Shown here piece after piece: positions 5,887 through 7,743 of a DNA stretch of 7,743 nucleotides. The DNA lies in NCBI GenBank assembly GCA_002704665.1, contig PAHB01000056.1, forward strand, positions 1 to 7,743. The letters are read 5' to 3'. Under the pieces are notes generated by a model that saw only the letters and a list, made by a program, of their open reading frames with translations, was not told the DNA's origin and did not search any database. Each line of letters opens with the position of its first letter. The stretch's first letter is position 1. A program made the position numbers and the translations under genes. Source of the stretch: Pseudomonadota bacterium (GTDB taxonomy: Bacteria; Pseudomonadota; Gammaproteobacteria; Burkholderiales; Eutrophovitaceae).

Positions 5887-7413
5887 TTAATTGAAGTAAA
5901 AATACATAGTCGAAGACAAGCACACTAAAAATGCTAATCCGAAAACTCTAGTTCTTTTTTCCTGTTTCTTTTGTCGTTTCAATAGCACATCAATTTGGTT
6001 ATTAACTTGCTGTTGCGTTTGTTGCGAATCTAAAACTTTATAAATTAACGAGGGAAGCTTAGGCATAATAGTTGCCCATTGCGGTGCTTCACGATTCAAA
6101 TTGGCCAAAAGAGCTCTCCATCCGACTTGCTCAGACATCCATTTCTCTAAAAAGGGCTTTGCGGTTTTCCATAAATCAAGGTCTGGATCTAACTCACGGC
6201 CTAGACCTTCGACGTTCAAAAGGGTTTTTTGTAGCAAAACCAACTGTGGTTGTATAACTACGTTAAAACGACGAGCCGTTTGAAATAAATGCAAAAGCAA
6301 CTTCCCGAAGGAAATTTCCTTCAACGGTCGATCAAAAATTGGTTCACACACAGCGCGGATTGCACCCTCAAACTCCTCAACTCTAGTATTTGCAGGAACC
6401 CAACCTGCGTCAACATGAGCTTGTGCTACATCTCTATAATTCCTCCGAAAGAAAGCTACAAAATTCCGCGCTAAATATTGCTTATCAAGTTCACCCAAGG
6501 TTCCCATTATCCCAAAGTCGAGCGCAATATACTTGCCATCATCGTTTACTAAGATGTTGCCAGGATGCATATCCGCATGGAAAAAACCGTCTCTAAAAAC
6601 TTGCGTGAAAAAAATCTCCACTCCCGAACTAGCTAGTGCTTTAAGGTTTATATTTTTTTCCTTGAGTTCAGCCACTTTGTTCACTGGTGTACCGTACATT
6701 CTTTGCATCACCATAATTTCTGCGGTACAAAAATCCCAATAAACCTCTGGAATATCTAAAATTTGTGAATCTGGAAAATTTCTTCCCAACTGACTAGCGT
6801 TAGCTGCCTCCTTGAGCAAATCCAATTCATCAGCAAGGTGTTTTTGAAACTCACCCACCACTTCTCTAGGCTTCAATCTTTTGCCATCTGGCAATAGATG
6901 CTCAATGATCCACGCACCTGTTATTAAAAGACCCAGGTCTTTTTTAATAACCTCCTGAATTTGGGGCCTCAAAATTTTGATAGCTACTTTCCTACCATTT
7001 ATTAGCTCCCCAAAATGAACTTGCGCTACTGACGCACTTGCCTTCGCCTCGGGAGAAAAATTCTTGAAAATCTGGCTGTGATTACCCCCATAGTTTCTAA
7101 TCAATATTGGTTCGATCTGATCAGCGCTTACAGCTGGCACTTGATCCTGCAAGAGCGACAGCTCTGTGGAAATATCCCAAGGCAATAAATCACGGCGAGT
7201 AGAGAGTACCTGTCCAAACTTTACGAAAATTGGACCCAAAGACTCTAACGCCAACCTTAACCTTTCTCCTCGTGGCTTCTCCAGTCTGCGCCAAAAAAAA
7301 ACACCGCGCACCAAAAATCTCAGAGCTCTAACTCGCTTGTGTGCTAATACAAACTCATCAAGCCCAAAGCGTATCGCAGTATAGGTGATTTTGATTAATC
7401 TAATTAAATGCAT
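5887..7413 (-). CDS. ubiB: UbiB, atypical kinase/ATPase for ubiquinone biosynthesis
   Basis: This is a 508-residue UbiB of the ADCK/ABC1 protein-kinase-like family, required for ubiquinone synthesis at the inner membrane and thought to use ATPase activity to help extract or present lipid intermediates. Motifs in order: N-terminal helix region, ERLRLALESLGPIFVKFGQ with the family-specific KxGQ (65-68), the alanine-rich nucleotide loop ASASVAQVH (125-133), invariant lysine K146 in VAIKILRP, DELDLLKEA (195-203), catalytic-loop HADMHPGN (279-286), and the metal-binding DFG (299-301). A C-terminal hydrophobic helix (about 490-506) supplies the membrane anchor. E. coli UbiB is about 546 residues with a longer, double C-terminal hydrophobic segment; this protein has only one. 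The ATG start is preceded by a weak ribosome binding site and aligns with the family N-terminus. It follows ubiJ by 31 bases, the conserved ubiJ-ubiB order; ubiE, usually further upstream, would be outside the window. Confidence 0.97.
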   Translation of the reverse strand: MHLIRLIKITYTAIRFGLDEFVLAHKRVRALRFLVRGVFFWRRLEKPRGERLRLALESLGPIFVKFGQVLSTRRDLLPWDISTELSLLQDQVPAVSADQIEPILIRNYGGNHSQIFKNFSPEAKASASVAQVHFGELINGRKVAIKILRPQIQEVIKKDLGLLITGAWIIEHLLPDGKRLKPREVVGEFQKHLADELDLLKEAANASQLGRNFPDSQILDIPEVYWDFCTAEIMVMQRMYGTPVNKVAELKEKNINLKALASSGVEIFFTQVFRDGFFHADMHPGNILVNDDGKYIALDFGIMGTLGELDKQYLARNFVAFFRRNYRDVAQAHVDAGWVPANTRVEEFEGAIRAVCEPIFDRPLKEISFGKLLLHLFQTARRFNVVIQPQLVLLQKTLLNVEGLGRELDPDLDLWKTAKPFLEKWMSEQVGWRALLANLNREAPQWATIMPKLPSLIYKVLDSQQTQQQVNNQIDVLLKRQKKQEKRTRVFGLAFLVCLSSTMYFYFN

Positions 7414-7444
7414 ATCTAAAAAAACCGTAACTCTGCACCATTAT

Positions 7445-7743
7445 TCATTTTAATGAGACTTCGAGCTGTTCTAACTTTTGCTCAAGTCTCTCCACCGAAT
7501 CTCGCAACTCGTCAACGGCATCAGAATAATGAACCACTTCGTTACCGGTTACCAAAATATTAGCTTCTTCAGTAATATATTCACCCATGTTATGAGCAAA
7601 TGAGTTATGAGCTGCGCGAATCGTTCTATTAAACTCTTCGACACCATTAACGACTCTATGAGCCAATATGTCACCAATGAGCTGGCTCAAATCGTCTTCA
7701 TAATCCCACTTTATTTCACCAAAGACTTTTGCTAACGTACCAG
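7445..7743 (-). CDS. ubiJ: UbiJ, ubiquinone biosynthesis accessory factor (C-terminal part)
   Basis: The reading frame is open to the right edge of the window, so only about the last 98 residues are present; the N-terminal SCP2 lipid-binding domain lies outside. The visible part begins GTLAKVFGEIKWDYEDDL and continues SQLIGDILAHRVVNGVEEF, matching the UbiJ region after the SCP2 domain, where a Trp/Asp-Glu segment precedes a GDxxAH motif. It ends in a coiled-coil tail (DELRDSVERLEQKLEQLEV) like that of E. coli UbiJ. UbiJ scaffolds the soluble Ubi complex and binds ubiquinone intermediates. A TTG at 7690-7688 could be read as a start, but the upstream in-frame residues are conserved, so it is internal. 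Position directly before ubiB supports the call. Confidence 0.85.
   Translation of the reverse strand, partial: GTLAKVFGEIKWDYEDDLSQLIGDILAHRVVNGVEEFNRTIRAAHNSFAHNMGEYITEEANILVTGNEVVHYSDAVDELRDSVERLEQKLEQLEVSLK

Noticed and set aside
7445..7690. Treating the ubiJ frame as a complete 81-residue gene starting at the TTG at 7690
   Set aside because: The frame stays open to the window edge and the upstream residues match the UbiJ family, so it is the tail of a longer gene.

Overview
The window is a compact, AT-rich stretch (roughly 40% G+C by eye) in which every recognisable gene lies on the minus strand. A UbiJ/UbiB ubiquinone pair, an OprP/O-type outer-membrane porin, HemJ and YggS together indicate a Gram-negative, ubiquinone-using proteobacterium. 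UbiJ beside UbiB points to the Beta- or Gammaproteobacteria. I cannot name a genus from sequence alone. No tRNA, rRNA, CRISPR array, insertion sequence or phage gene was seen.

Reading in the direction of transcription (high to low coordinates), the window opens inside ubiJ (7743-7445), followed after 31 bases by ubiB (7413-5887). A 186-base gap holds a GC-rich leader that runs into a phosphate-selective-type porin (5700-4342) with a clear signal peptide and a strong intrinsic terminator (4283-4316). Just past the terminator is a choice-of-anchor I family beta-propeller protein (4217-2760). It has an excellent ribosome binding site but no recognisable signal peptide. About 650 bases with no convincing gene follow (2108-2759).

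The last block is a tight four-gene operon: a thioredoxin-like [2Fe-2S] ferredoxin (2107-1799), a small alpha/beta hydrolase (1802-1179), HemJ protoporphyrinogen oxidase (1154-741) and the PLP-homeostasis protein YggS (732-25). A perfect TATAAT box lies just ahead of the ferredoxin. The last three genes start at TTG, TTG and GTG/ATG, and their spacings are an overlap of 4, then 24 and 8 bases.

Functionally, one end of the window makes ubiquinone. The middle encodes an envelope pair that may handle phosphate or organophosphate; that is inference. The other end joins heme synthesis (HemJ) to an iron-sulfur carrier and a PLP-binding protein. The main points for follow-up are the HemJ-ferredoxin linkage, since the electron acceptor of HemJ is not firmly established, and the apparently leaderless beta-propeller carrying a calcium-type loop.
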